NCBI GenBank assembly: GCA_945898195.1
Contig: CAMDHM010000012.1
Span: forward strand, 1 to 64,000
Reading direction: 5' to 3'
Length of the DNA: 64,000 bases
DNA from: Pseudobacteriovorax antillogorgiicola
Lineage (GTDB): Bacteria > Bdellovibrionota_B > Oligoflexia > Oligoflexales > RGVZ01
Of the stretch, positions 7,358 to 15,491 are shown piece by piece. The notes below the pieces were generated by a model. The model saw only the letters and a list, made by a program, of their open reading frames with translations, was not told the origin of the DNA and ran no database searches. The position numbers and the translations under genes were made by a program. The stretch's first letter is position 1. Each line of letters opens with the position of its first letter.

Positions 7358-8688
7358 AAGCGATCCTCAAGCTCAGCGATTGTTTTTGCAATTCCAGACG
7401 TGACAATTTCGTGTCCCGTTGCCGTGATCAGAACGTCGTCTTCAATCCTGATTCCGATACCGCGGAAAGCCGCTGGAGCAGCCTCATCAGATGGATCGAC
7501 ATAAAGTCCTGGTTCGACACTAAAATACATTCCTGATGCCAGGGCGAGCGGCTTGCCATTCTCTGTGTAGTCGCCGACATCATGCACGTCCATCCCGATC
7601 CAATGGCTGGTGTTGTGGGGAAAGAACCTTTTATAGGTTTGCTTTTGTTTGATTTCGTCGCGCGAGCCATTCAAGAGTTTAATTTCCCGCAAGCCGTCAA
7701 CCAGAACGTCAAGGCCAGCCTCGTGGATCGCCGGTAGATTGCTGCCCGGCAGGGCTGTGGCGATGGCTGCTTCTTGGGCCGCCAATACGATTTCGTATAA
7801 GGCCTTTTGTTCCGGTGTGAATTTGCGTCCAACGGGAAAGGTTCGAGTAACGTCAGATGCATAATATTCGCGTTGAGCACCGGCATCGACGAGCAGAAGA
7901 TCGCCGTCGCAAAGCGGCATGTTGTTGCTGCGATAATGAAGGACGCAAGCATTTGCCCCGCCGGCAACAATGGAGCCGTAGGCTTCCATTTCGGCGCCGT
8001 TGCGCAGGAATTCACCAAGAATCAGGCCATGCACGTCGCGTTCCGATTGACCGGGGCGCACGCTTTCATAGATTTTTTTAAAAGTTATTCGCGTAACGGC
8101 TGCGGCCGCGCGCATTCGGTCGACCTCTTCGCTGGTTTTATGCAAGCGCATCTGACCGGCAATTCCCCAAGCATCAAAAACCGGTAATTGCCATCCTCGT
8201 GTACGGCCGATCAGCCGCTTGTGACGGGCAATGGCAGCGATGACCTGTTCGTCATCATGCGGGCTCATCCCGAAATGGTAATAAAGAGTTTCAGCATCGC
8301 CAAGCAATTGGGGGAGCATCGTCCATAGCTGATCCATTCGGTAAGCCTTGTCGACACCAATTTGTGAGGCAGCAGCAGCGGTGCCAAGGCGAATGCCTTC
8401 CCATAATTCCACCACCGGATCCTTTTCGCGGACGAATAGGATCACCCTTTCTCCCTCTGGCGCTTTCGGCAAAAGGAGGAGCGCCGATTCCGGCTCTTCG
8501 CATCCAGTGAGGTAATGCATGACACTATCTTGTCGGTAAGAATGCTCAACGTTGCTGTTGCGCAGTGCTGCAGGTTGCGCGATGACCAGCATCGCTCCGC
8601 CGTTAAGCAGCTTCAGGCACCGGTCCATCCTGACGCGGTAGTTTATAGGGGCAATCTGGGAAGATATTTTGAGTTCGGTAGTGGTCAC
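7354..8688 (-). CDS. pepP: Xaa-Pro aminopeptidase (aminopeptidase P)
   Basis: The enzyme removes an N-terminal residue that precedes proline, using two manganese ions. The 444-aa product has an N-terminal domain like E. coli PepP (YRQDSVMHYLTG, WEGIRLG) and a pita-bread catalytic domain with the expected metal ligands: Asp in LLLVDAG and in ASDVTRTFP, His in NTSHWIGMDVHDVGD and Glu in SVEPGLYV and GIRIEDDVLI. I prefer the GTG at 8688 because GGCGGA precedes it by 4 bases; a TTG 54 bases upstream has no site. The stop overlaps the start of the next gene, which implies coupling. It is preceded by an unusual structured leader. The family call is firm. Confidence 0.95.
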   Translation of the reverse strand: MTTTELKISSQIAPINYRVRMDRCLKLLNGGAMLVIAQPAALRNSNVEHSYRQDSVMHYLTGCEEPESALLLLPKAPEGERVILFVREKDPVVELWEGIRLGTAAAASQIGVDKAYRMDQLWTMLPQLLGDAETLYYHFGMSPHDDEQVIAAIARHKRLIGRTRGWQLPVFDAWGIAGQMRLHKTSEEVDRMRAAAAVTRITFKKIYESVRPGQSERDVHGLILGEFLRNGAEMEAYGSIVAGGANACVLHYRSNNMPLCDGDLLLVDAGAQREYYASDVTRTFPVGRKFTPEQKALYEIVLAAQEAAIATALPGSNLPAIHEAGLDVLVDGLREIKLLNGSRDEIKQKQTYKRFFPHNTSHWIGMDVHDVGDYTENGKPLALASGMYFSVEPGLYVDPSDEAAPAAFRGIGIRIEDDVLITATGHEIVTSGIAKTIAELEDRF

Positions 8689-8794
8689 AGGATCCGCCTT
8701 TATTGATCCACCTGTTTTTCCTGTTTTTTTGCGATATGGCAAGGCGTTAAGGCGTTAAGTCGGAAGACAGAGCGAGGTTTTTTTGGGGTGGGGG

Positions 8795-8963
8795 AGGTCG
8801 ACCCCCCTGCAAGCACAATTGCAGAGCAGAGGGGCCGACCGTGCAGCCTTGGTGGCGGCGGTCTTAGAAGACCGTCACCTCCGTGCTGCTGGTACAACAA
8901 CCTTGAACCATGAGCACCACCTCCTCTCCTGGACCTCAGTCCATGGGGCGTCGTTCAGCCCCA
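8795..8963 (-). ncRNA. Highly structured RNA leader between orn and pepP
   Basis: Read on the minus strand, this gap between the orn stop and pepP contains a series of strong potential hairpins: GGGGC/GCCCC (8945-8962), TGGAC-TGAG-GTCCA just after it, a stem with AGACCG/CGGTCT (about 8861-8876) enclosed by GCAGC/GCTGC, and a stem GGTCGgCCCC/GGGGtCGACC (about 8798-8840) holding an inner TGCAA/TTGCA pair. It is GC-rich compared with its flanks. It does not match tmRNA, SRP RNA or RNase P motifs that I know. A short ORF with a strong ribosome binding site is embedded in it. A cis-acting leader of pepP or a processed small RNA are both possible. Confidence 0.4.
8864..8911 (-). CDS. Possible 15-codon leader peptide MVQGCCTSSTEVTVF
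   Basis: ATG at 8911 (minus strand) is preceded by GGAGAGGAGGTGG, one of the best Shine-Dalgarno matches in the window, with about 6 bases before the ATG. The frame encodes 15 residues with a Cys-Cys pair followed by Thr-Ser-Ser-Thr, and its TAA falls in the loop of a strong hairpin. That geometry is typical of attenuation leader peptides, and a tiny ribosomally made precursor peptide is an alternative. No modifying enzyme is adjacent. It is far below the length at which coding can be proved by eye, so the call rests on the ribosome binding site and the structure around it. Confidence 0.35.
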   Translation of the reverse strand: MVQGCCTSSTEVTVF

Positions 8964-8965
8964 GT

Positions 8966-9541
8966 TCATATTTTAGCAAATAGATGATCTTTATAAAACT
9001 TCAGTTCATCGATGCTTTCCCGTATGTCATCAAGAGCACGGTGGTTTCCCTTTTTTTTCTCCTTTTTATCAAGAATCGTGGGGTGCCAGCGGCGGGCTAG
9101 TTCTTTGATCGTGCTGACGTCAATCATTCGGTAATGCAAATATGCGTCGACGGGTTTCATATATTTGGCGATGAAGCGGCGATCCTGCCAGATTGAGTTT
9201 CCACACAAAGGGCTTTTGCGGGCTTGGCAATGCTGCGTGATGAAATCAAGGGTTTGTCGACCTGCCTCTTCAAGGGTCAGGGTTGATTCAAGAACTGCCA
9301 TCCACAAGCCCGACTTGCGGTGGTGCTCGCGGTTCCAGTCATCCATTCCTTCAAGGAGTGCTTTTTCGTGATGAAGGACCAGGTCTGGGCCTTCGGCAAT
9401 GATTTCTAGGGACCCCGTGGTGATGATCGTTGCGACCTCAAGGATGACATCCTTCTCTGGCTCAAGGCCGCTCATTTCCATGTCAATCCAAATCAATGGA
9501 GCATAGTTCTCTGCCGTTGGTTTTTTGGTGCTGTTGTTCAT
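8966..9541 (-). CDS. orn: Oligoribonuclease
   Basis: Orn degrades two- to five-nucleotide RNAs (chiefly dinucleotides such as pGpG) to mononucleotides, finishing mRNA decay and cyclic-di-GMP turnover. The 191-aa length is normal. DEDDh exonuclease motifs are present: IWIDMEMSGL (Asp20, Glu22), the LCGNSIWQDRRFI Exo II region, and NHRALDDIRESIDELKFYK with the His and Asp of Exo III. The insert DVSTIKELARRWHP is typical. It lies upstream of the structured leader and pepP on the same strand. The PilZ protein nearby may make the cyclic-di-GMP link relevant, but that is inference. Confidence 0.97.
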   Translation of the reverse strand: MNNSTKKPTAENYAPLIWIDMEMSGLEPEKDVILEVATIITTGSLEIIAEGPDLVLHHEKALLEGMDDWNREHHRKSGLWMAVLESTLTLEEAGRQTLDFITQHCQARKSPLCGNSIWQDRRFIAKYMKPVDAYLHYRMIDVSTIKELARRWHPTILDKKEKKKGNHRALDDIRESIDELKFYKDHLFAKI

Positions 9542-9565
9542 GTTGGTCCTGCTGATCTTAATTAA

Positions 9566-10321
9566 TTATTGTGCATCAAAGTTGAATTTGAAAACCGGAG
9601 CACGCCACGCTATCCACTCAAAAATTTCGTTCACCTGGGCATTTGCAACATGAATTTTTACGGAAGGATCGCGGAGGATATTTTGAATCACGGCAAGCTC
9701 CGTGAATTCCTTTGTAAAAAAACTCGTCCAACCACCCGCACTGTCGCCCCATCCGCGGGCACCGGCCCTGTTCATCGCCTTGTGAAACTCGTCGTCACTG
9801 GATTTTGGTGCTTTCTTCACAAGAATATTGCCCACCCGGTGGCCGAGATAATCTGGGTAATCTTTGGTGCTAAGGTTTGCCACCATAGCCGAAGTCACAA
9901 CATCTGGTTTCAAGTCGATGGGTAGGCTTACCAGAAAATGATGGTGCCGTGCCGCAACAACCACACGAGCCCATGCGTCTGCTGGGGCGGCTTCAGGAAC
10001 AGACAGCCAAAAGGTCACGTCGCTTTCGGCAAAGGTATCTTTGGGCATTCCGATGGATTCGGCATAGGAACGAAGTAATTCTCTGATCCGATCCCGATAG
10101 GCATCCTTTAGGTAGCGGGTGGTTGTCCCTTCAATTCGGAAGCTATAGGCCTCGTCGTCCTCGCAGACCTGAACGGCCGGGTCCGGGTCGTTGGCCGGAA
10201 TTCCGATACAATTGATCTGAGAGAAAGCTTTTGTTGAACCGGATAAAAAGGCTAGCTCAGCGGCAAACCCCATGACCATCAACGTGTTCATTAATTTTTT
10301 TGAAACTTTTGATGCCTGCAA
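9566..10321 (-). CDS. Exported protein of unknown function
   Basis: The 251-aa product has a Lys-rich n-region, a hydrophobic core (LMVMGFAAELAFLSG) and a likely signal peptidase site after AFS, so it is exported. The mature part includes a Cys pair (INC and QVC) and a mixed helix-strand region with WLSVPEAAPADAWARVVVAA, then ends WRAPVFKFNFDAQ. I recognise no family. I chose TTG at 10321 because GGGAGGGG lies 5 bases upstream; ATG 10291 is an alternative, and an upstream start would need a non-signal-like N-terminus. It diverges from the DsbA-like gene. Confidence 0.7.
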   Translation of the reverse strand: MQASKVSKKLMNTLMVMGFAAELAFLSGSTKAFSQINCIGIPANDPDPAVQVCEDDEAYSFRIEGTTTRYLKDAYRDRIRELLRSYAESIGMPKDTFAESDVTFWLSVPEAAPADAWARVVVAARHHHFLVSLPIDLKPDVVTSAMVANLSTKDYPDYLGHRVGNILVKKAPKSSDDEFHKAMNRAGARGWGDSAGGWTSFFTKEFTELAVIQNILRDPSVKIHVANAQVNEIFEWIAWRAPVFKFNFDAQ

Positions 10322-10563
10322 TGGAACCCCTCCCAGGACAACATGCCGTCCTGGAAGTGGCTTCGGGCTTTCGTTTTTGATGTTTAGAAAAAAATAATTA
10401 GCAAAAGCCAAACATCAGCTTATTTTCGCAATAGGATTGGTGGCTTGTCAGGCTCTGTTCGCTAAAATTGGATTGGATTTTTAAGCTAGATTCGCCAAGA
10501 AGTCCTGTTAAGATGATCCCTTGTCTATTCAACTTGACGGATTTCAAACAGGAGTGCGCTGTT

Positions 10564-11667
10564 GTGATGATACTGAAGCGATTGATTCGATCCACTATGG
10601 TCCCTGCCCTTTCAGCGGGATTTTTGTTTGTTTCGTCCGGCATTCCAGCCGGCCAAGCTCTGGCTTCCGATGCCGATGCCGCTTTCAAGGTCGCCGGCAA
10701 GGTCGTGACGATGAAGGAGGTCAAGAAGGCCAACGAAGGCGAGTTTTTTGAAATCGAGAAACGCCGCTTCGGCCTTATTGAACAGGCTGCTCGCGAAAAA
10801 TACCTCGAGTATTTCTGGGAGAAACAGGCAAAAGATTCAGGCAAGTCGCTGGCTGCTGCCAAGTCGGAGTTTCTGGAGAAGAGCGGGAAGGTTTCTGCAG
10901 ACGAAATCAAAACAACACTTGGCCAGTTCAAAGATCATCCGCAGCTTTCAAAAATGCCGAAGGCCGAGCAAGAAAAGCAGGTTAAGGAATATTTGAAGAG
11001 CCGCAAGGAAGAGGAGTCTCTTGAAAAGATCCTTGACGCTGCCCGTAAGTCCAAGGAGCTCGTGATCCTGGCAACCGCCCCAAAAGAACCGGTGTTCAAT
11101 ATCAGCATCAACAGCAAGGACAAGGTTCGTTATGCGGTGATCAAGGACGGCACGGATCCAACTGCGGCGGTGGGTTGCTCTGGCAATGATTGCGCGATTA
11201 CAATCGTTGAATACTCTGAATTTCAGTGCCCTTTCTGCAAGCGCACTTTACCTGCAGCTGAGCAGGTGATGGCGGAATACAAGGGTAAGGTCCGCTGGGT
11301 CGTACGGGATTTCCCGCTCAGCTTTCATGACAGGGCTAAGCCTGCGGCAATTGCGGCTAATTGCGCAGCCCAACAAAACAAGTACTGGCAGATGTACAAG
11401 ACGATTTTCGAAAACCAGCAGAAGCTAGCAGACGCAGACCTTGAGGCGCATGCAAAGCTCGCTGGTGTGGATCTCAATCGCTGGAAGTCTTGTGTCAAAG
11501 ACTCTAAAAGCCTTGAAGAGCAGATTGATGCCAACATGAAATCGGGCATGAGTTTCGGCGTCAACGGCACTCCGGCGTTCTTTGTCAACGGTCGGAGATT
11601 GTCTGGCGCAGTTGCCTATGCCGAGTTTCGGCGCGTCATTGAAGATGAATTGACAGCCAAAAAATAA
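10564..11667 (+). CDS. DsbA-like thioredoxin-fold protein with N-terminal helical domain
   Basis: The 367-aa exported protein has a signal peptide (through QALAS), a helical, charged domain of about residues 40-165 resembling the SurA-type chaperone N-region (VVTMKEVKKANEGEFFEIEKR), then a thioredoxin-fold DsbA/DSBA domain with the active site CPFC (222-225), the cis-Pro loop VNGTPAFFVNG and insertion helices. A second Cys pair, GCSGNDC, lies just before the domain. The family oxidises or isomerises disulfides in the periplasm. GTG 10564 has AGGAG at 9 bases; ATG 10567 is equally possible. The combined architecture matches thioredoxin-domain proteins of the Thioredoxin_4 type. Confidence 0.9.
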   Translation: MMILKRLIRSTMVPALSAGFLFVSSGIPAGQALASDADAAFKVAGKVVTMKEVKKANEGEFFEIEKRRFGLIEQAAREKYLEYFWEKQAKDSGKSLAAAKSEFLEKSGKVSADEIKTTLGQFKDHPQLSKMPKAEQEKQVKEYLKSRKEEESLEKILDAARKSKELVILATAPKEPVFNISINSKDKVRYAVIKDGTDPTAAVGCSGNDCAITIVEYSEFQCPFCKRTLPAAEQVMAEYKGKVRWVVRDFPLSFHDRAKPAAIAANCAAQQNKYWQMYKTIFENQQKLADADLEAHAKLAGVDLNRWKSCVKDSKSLEEQIDANMKSGMSFGVNGTPAFFVNGRRLSGAVAYAEFRRVIEDELTAKK

Positions 11668-11761
11668 CCTTAAGTTACTGTAACTAAAGTGTTTTTGTTT
11701 TTAGCGATTTAACCCCTCCGCCCCGGCTGCCGATGACAAAGGCTAAGGAGGCGGGGGGGTT

Positions 11762-12181
11762 ATGTCTGCACCAAAAGAGAATCGTAGGACAGCCAGGATG
11801 CGTCTCAAAGATCCGATGGCTGTCACCATCAACTCCATGGGCGACTCTGTTGCCTATGAGACGTCGACCCGTAATCTTTCCCAAACTGGTTTTTTCCTTG
11901 AGTTTGATCGCCCATCACGATTCCCCTTCAGTGCGGCAAGCATCCTTGAAGTGCGCCTGCAGTTTCCAGATCAATCCAGTATCTTTTTTAATGGCAAGGT
12001 GGCTCGCGTGGTGAATGCCGACGATGCTTCCGCCAAGGAAACGGGGACGGGCATCGGGATAAAGATCGTTCAGATTGATGCTAAATCTGAAAATGCCTTA
12101 CGCGCCTTTTTGGACCGTGTCTTTACGGAGCAACAACGGAACAGCAAGGCCGAGCCGGGAAGCTCTGAGGGGGCTGCCTAG
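11762..12181 (+). CDS. PilZ-domain protein
   Basis: PilZ domains bind cyclic-di-GMP. This 139-aa protein carries the two signatures: an N-terminal arginine cluster (ENRRTARMRL) and, after the first strand, NLSQTGFFLEF, which fits the (D/N)xSxxG motif. The body is a short beta-barrel pattern with hydrophobic strands (VRLQFPDQSSIFFNGKVARV) and a C-terminal helix followed by a disordered Ser/Glu tail. GGAGG-type sequence precedes the ATG. A weak AT-rich hairpin upstream may separate it from the DsbA-like gene. The output protein is not visible here; motility control is only a guess. Confidence 0.88.
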   Translation: MSAPKENRRTARMRLKDPMAVTINSMGDSVAYETSTRNLSQTGFFLEFDRPSRFPFSAASILEVRLQFPDQSSIFFNGKVARVVNADDASAKETGTGIGIKIVQIDAKSENALRAFLDRVFTEQQRNSKAEPGSSEGAA

Positions 12182-12257
12182 AAGCCGCGGTGCGTGGTAA
12201 AATCTATTTTTAGAATTCGTGTTAGGATTTAGACCTAACTACGGGGGAGATTCTGCT

Positions 12258-12497
12258 GTGGAATGGAAAAATGTCAAAGTGCCGTCTGGATCGAAGCTTT
12301 TTAAGGCTCATAACTTTACGTTCATGAATAAGGGCCACTCGTGGCGCCTTGCCGTTGACGAATTCTCCGATGGAACTTTTTCCGGGCACGGCGAACATGC
12401 CACGGATCGCAACACCTTTGTTGAATCGGTGAGTGGTCGAGCGCTAACTGATTGTTTGAATGCTTTAATTGAGCGAATTCAAAATCGTAACCCTTGA
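12258..12497 (+). CDS. Small conserved-looking protein, unknown
   Basis: A 79-aa ORF starting at GTG 12258, chosen because GGGGGAG lies 8 bases upstream; a GTG at 12219 is less well placed. The product (VEWKNVKVPSGSKLFKAHNF and on to RALTDCLNALIERIQ) has a beta-rich first part and a C-terminal amphipathic helix, with no signal peptide. I recognise no family. Its stop is overlapped by a TTG of the following NamZ-like gene, which supports that the two are read together. Confidence 0.55.
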   Translation: MEWKNVKVPSGSKLFKAHNFTFMNKGHSWRLAVDEFSDGTFSGHGEHATDRNTFVESVSGRALTDCLNALIERIQNRNP

Positions 12498-12520
12498 AAG
12501 ATTTTATTGAGGCGGCACGG

Positions 12521-13750
12521 ATGCCCACTTTTCATTGCGGGCTTGAGGCTTGGTTGGCCAATCCCAGGATGGCTGACGCGTGGGGCAATTGTGCGTTGCT
12601 TTGCAATCAGGCATCAGTCACCAGGGATTTCGAACCGGCATGGAACGTGGCACAGCGGCTACTTGGCTCACGGCTGAAAGCATTGCTGGGTCCGCAACAC
12701 GGTTTTTATGGCACGGCGCAAGACAACATGATCGAGACCCATCATGTGCGTGATGAAATTCTTGGAATTCCAATCTACAGCCTCTATTCCGAAACGCGCC
12801 AGCCAACCCCAGAAATGCTAAATGGCATTGACACCCTTATTATCGACCTTCAGATCGTTGGGTGCCGCATCTACACTTGGAAGGCAACGATTGCGGCATG
12901 CTTGCGCGCGGCCGTGAGAGACGGCAAACGCGTCGTTGTTTTGGATCGCCCAAATCCAGTTGGCGGGGAGATTCTTGAAGGGCGCGTTTTGGATATGGAT
13001 GCAGCCTCATTTGTCGGGGAATTTCCTATTCCAATGCGTCATGGCCTCACTGCGGGAGAGGCGGCAAAGTTTTTCAATGTCACGATAAAATCCGAACTTG
13101 AGGTTGTTAGCCTCGAGGGGTGGCGATCCGATATGTTGTGGAATGACTTGAATCGCCCATGGATATTGACGTCGCCCAATTTGCCGACGATTGATCCTGT
13201 TCATGTTTATCCTGGACTTGTGATTTTGGAAGGAACCAATATCTCGGAGGGACGTGGCACTGGGTTGCCGTTTCAGTTCGTCGGTGCGCCATATATCAAG
13301 CGTTCCGCAGACCTTGTTAAGCGGGTGATTGATTTGCTTGGGTTAGCGCCCGGTCAACATCCGCCAGGACTTTTTTTGCGTGCCGCCAGCTTTGAGCCGA
13401 CCTCCGGAAAGTGGATGAAAAGGCTTTGTAACGGAATTCAGGTGCATGTTGTTGAACCATCGAAAGTTCGGAGCTTTGATTTGGCCCTAGCTTTGGTAAG
13501 GGCATGTATCGAACTTTCGGAGGGTGCCTTCGCATGGAAGGATCCTCCCTATGAATACGATTTGGTAACGTTGCCGATGAAGTTGATCATTGGTTCTCAG
13601 AGGGCGGATCAAAAATTTCTTGACGAGAGATTTTCGCTGGACGATCCCTTCTGGCACAGTGGAATCCAGGATTTTGCAAGCGAAGTTCAGGATAGTTTGA
13701 TTTATCCGCGTTCGAATGGGCCAATGGCCAGACGCCCTCACTCGCGCTAA
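12521..13750 (+). CDS. namZ: Exo-beta-N-acetylmuramidase NamZ-like (DUF1343)
   Basis: NamZ-type (DUF1343) enzymes release terminal N-acetylmuramic acid from peptidoglycan fragments. The 409-aa product shows the family pattern: ALLCNQASVT, the glycine-rich GPQHGFYG, SLYSETRQPT, LIIDLQIVGCRIYTW, VLDRPNPVGG, and YPGLVILEGTNISEGRGT in the second domain. No signal peptide or lipobox is evident, unlike secreted homologues, so it may act in the cytoplasm on recycled muropeptide, or export may be missed by start choice. ATG 12521 has an AGGCGG site 5 bases upstream; a TTG at 12494 overlapping the previous gene is possible. The gene symbol follows B. subtilis naming. Confidence 0.85.
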   Translation: MPTFHCGLEAWLANPRMADAWGNCALLCNQASVTRDFEPAWNVAQRLLGSRLKALLGPQHGFYGTAQDNMIETHHVRDEILGIPIYSLYSETRQPTPEMLNGIDTLIIDLQIVGCRIYTWKATIAACLRAAVRDGKRVVVLDRPNPVGGEILEGRVLDMDAASFVGEFPIPMRHGLTAGEAAKFFNVTIKSELEVVSLEGWRSDMLWNDLNRPWILTSPNLPTIDPVHVYPGLVILEGTNISEGRGTGLPFQFVGAPYIKRSADLVKRVIDLLGLAPGQHPPGLFLRAASFEPTSGKWMKRLCNGIQVHVVEPSKVRSFDLALALVRACIELSEGAFAWKDPPYEYDLVTLPMKLIIGSQRADQKFLDERFSLDDPFWHSGIQDFASEVQDSLIYPRSNGPMARRPHSR

Positions 13751-13756
13751 TTCGCG

Positions 13757-15244
13757 CTAATTGCGGTTTGCTGTCGCGCCTTCGGTTTCATCATTGGCCT
13801 CGGCGGCGATGATCTCTTGGAAACCAGTCAACTTGCTGATTGAACCGAAATCTTTATCGACGCGTGCTTGTTCCGACAGTCGTGGTTCCAATTGAACGGC
13901 CTCGCGCAGAGAGTACAGGGCCTCGTCCTTCCTTCCTAGAAGTGCCAGGGCACATGCTTCATTATAACGAGCCGACGCGTCTCCCGGATCTATTTCCGTC
14001 GCCCGGCTAAACTCGGCCAAGGCGGCGAACCAATTGGCCTGCCGATAAAGTGCTAGGCCCAAGCCATTGTGGTATTCGCCGCGGGTGGGTTCCAAGATAA
14101 TGGCGCGCCGGTAAGCTGCCGCCGCATCGGTGTGGTTGCCAAGTTTTTCAGAAAGGGCTTCCGCCATATAGGCATGCACGATTGCTTGGCCAGGCCCATT
14201 TTCGATGATTTCCTTCATCAGGACGACCAGTTGTTTGTCAGCATGCTGGCCCCGATACTCATTGAAAATAAATTCGATCATTGTTGTCCGGTCTGCTGTT
14301 TTGTCGAGGGCGGATTGGAACGACGCATGAGCGGCAGTAAAATTACCACCTCGCAAATAGGCTGCGCCAAGGTGTGCATCAATCATGGAGGGAAATTTTT
14401 TATTGGACGTATATTGCGTACCGGGATCTGTGTTCAATTGTAACTTGAGTGCCAAAAATGAGGCGATTGCCTGTTTTGTTTTCCCTAATTTTCGGTAACA
14501 GATCACAGAATCGCTGAACAATAATTCTTTATGATCTGCCTTACCCTTGTGTAGCCTTTCGTAGATTTTATGGGCTTCGCTAAAATGCCCTCTTTCAGAT
14601 TGCCATGAGGCGATGGCCTCCTCGAATCCAGAGTCCGGAAACTTGGCAGCCCAACGTTCCATTGCGCCAAGGATCACGTACGGAGATACCGACTTGGTTT
14701 CAGTAACAATCACAAGATAGGGCGCAATGATCCGGCGCATGCTGCCAGGAGTTTCCATGGCATCCGTTAATAATCCTATGGTGTCCTCTACATTGCTACG
14801 GTCTGCCGTCAAACGTGCCTTACTGAATTTAAGGCGCCATCCACCGCTGCGGAGAAAACCTTCTTGCAAGATAGCCGATGCTTTGGTGTTTTGGCCGAGT
14901 ACTTCAAGTACTTCCGCCATGGCGACGTAGCCAAACTCCTGATCCGGCGCCAGTTCGAGAGATTGTGTCGCCAGGTCACTTGCCGCACGGAGAGAGTCGA
15001 CGTCTTGCTGGTCGTTGGCAAACATCCTTAAGTAGGTGTGCGAAAGAAGAAAATGGTAATAAGCCGATTCAGGCTCTTTTTGAACCAGACGAACAGCCTC
15101 GCGCTCCAAGGAGGGCAAAGTCTCGTCGTCTGAAGTCCAGATCCTCTCTTCAAGGGTTGCCGTTGGAGTCGCAGGTTGAGGCAGAGCTTTCGATACTGGT
15201 TTTGCCTGGCAAATACCGGACCAAATCCCAGCAGCTAACAGCAT
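13757..15244 (-). CDS. TPR-repeat protein, exported
   Basis: The 495-aa product has a short signal-like N-terminus (LLAAGIWSGICQAKP) and at least five tetratricopeptide units. The clearest are in the C-terminal third: AAAYRRAIILEPTRGEYHNG, LALYRQANWFAALAEFSRAT and ASARYNEACALALLGRKDEA, each with the expected small-residue and Ala spacing. TPRs are protein-binding scaffolds, and the partner is not known. The ATG 15244 lacks a good ribosome binding site; an in-frame stop lies about 33 bases upstream, so the N-terminus is reasonably constrained. It diverges from the ctpA-like protease across a 247-bp AT-rich gap. Confidence 0.8.
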   Translation of the reverse strand: MLLAAGIWSGICQAKPVSKALPQPATPTATLEERIWTSDDETLPSLEREAVRLVQKEPESAYYHFLLSHTYLRMFANDQQDVDSLRAASDLATQSLELAPDQEFGYVAMAEVLEVLGQNTKASAILQEGFLRSGGWRLKFSKARLTADRSNVEDTIGLLTDAMETPGSMRRIIAPYLVIVTETKSVSPYVILGAMERWAAKFPDSGFEEAIASWQSERGHFSEAHKIYERLHKGKADHKELLFSDSVICYRKLGKTKQAIASFLALKLQLNTDPGTQYTSNKKFPSMIDAHLGAAYLRGGNFTAAHASFQSALDKTADRTTMIEFIFNEYRGQHADKQLVVLMKEIIENGPGQAIVHAYMAEALSEKLGNHTDAAAAYRRAIILEPTRGEYHNGLGLALYRQANWFAALAEFSRATEIDPGDASARYNEACALALLGRKDEALYSLREAVQLEPRLSEQARVDKDFGSISKLTGFQEIIAAEANDETEGATANRN

Positions 15245-15389
15245 TGTGATGTTTGGGCTTCGTAAAAAAATAAATCACGTCCTTTAATTACCTTTTAATA
15301 TATTCGGGATAATTTTAATGATCGTTAGTATTATTTTAAAAAATAAACTCAGATTTTATTGAAATCCAGTAAAATCAGCGACTTAAAAA

Positions 15390-15417
15390 AGAGGCAATTT
15401 CGGCAAATTTTGCCTCT
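15390..15417. repeat. Inverted repeat in ctpA upstream gap
   Basis: AGAGGCAA at 15390-15397 and TTGCCTCT at 15410-15417 form an 8-bp inverted repeat, with 12 bases between. It sits in the 247-bp intergenic gap between divergent TPR and protease genes. It could be a dimeric regulator site or an RNA stem; there is no T-run to support a terminator. Nothing else stands out in the gap apart from high A+T. Confidence 0.4.
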
Positions 15418-15491
15418 CGGCGAAGGCAGGGCTGCCCTCCCTCATACGATGTCATTTCTTGTCGATACCTTGCGCTGAAGCGTGAGGGGCC

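Noticed and set aside
8700-8900. 66-codon frame overlapping the structured leader before pepP
   Set aside because: Pro/Arg-rich, no ribosome site, and it conflicts with the stems and the better short frame.
8841-8911. tRNA-like anticodon stem (CGGTCTTCTAAGACCG)
   Set aside because: The loop is not 7 bases, and no acceptor stem, D arm or T arm with GGTTCGA can be built around it.
10398-10931. 177-codon frame opposite the DsbA-like gene start
   Set aside because: Overlaps the signal-peptide gene and its promoter; composition is typical of a shadow frame.
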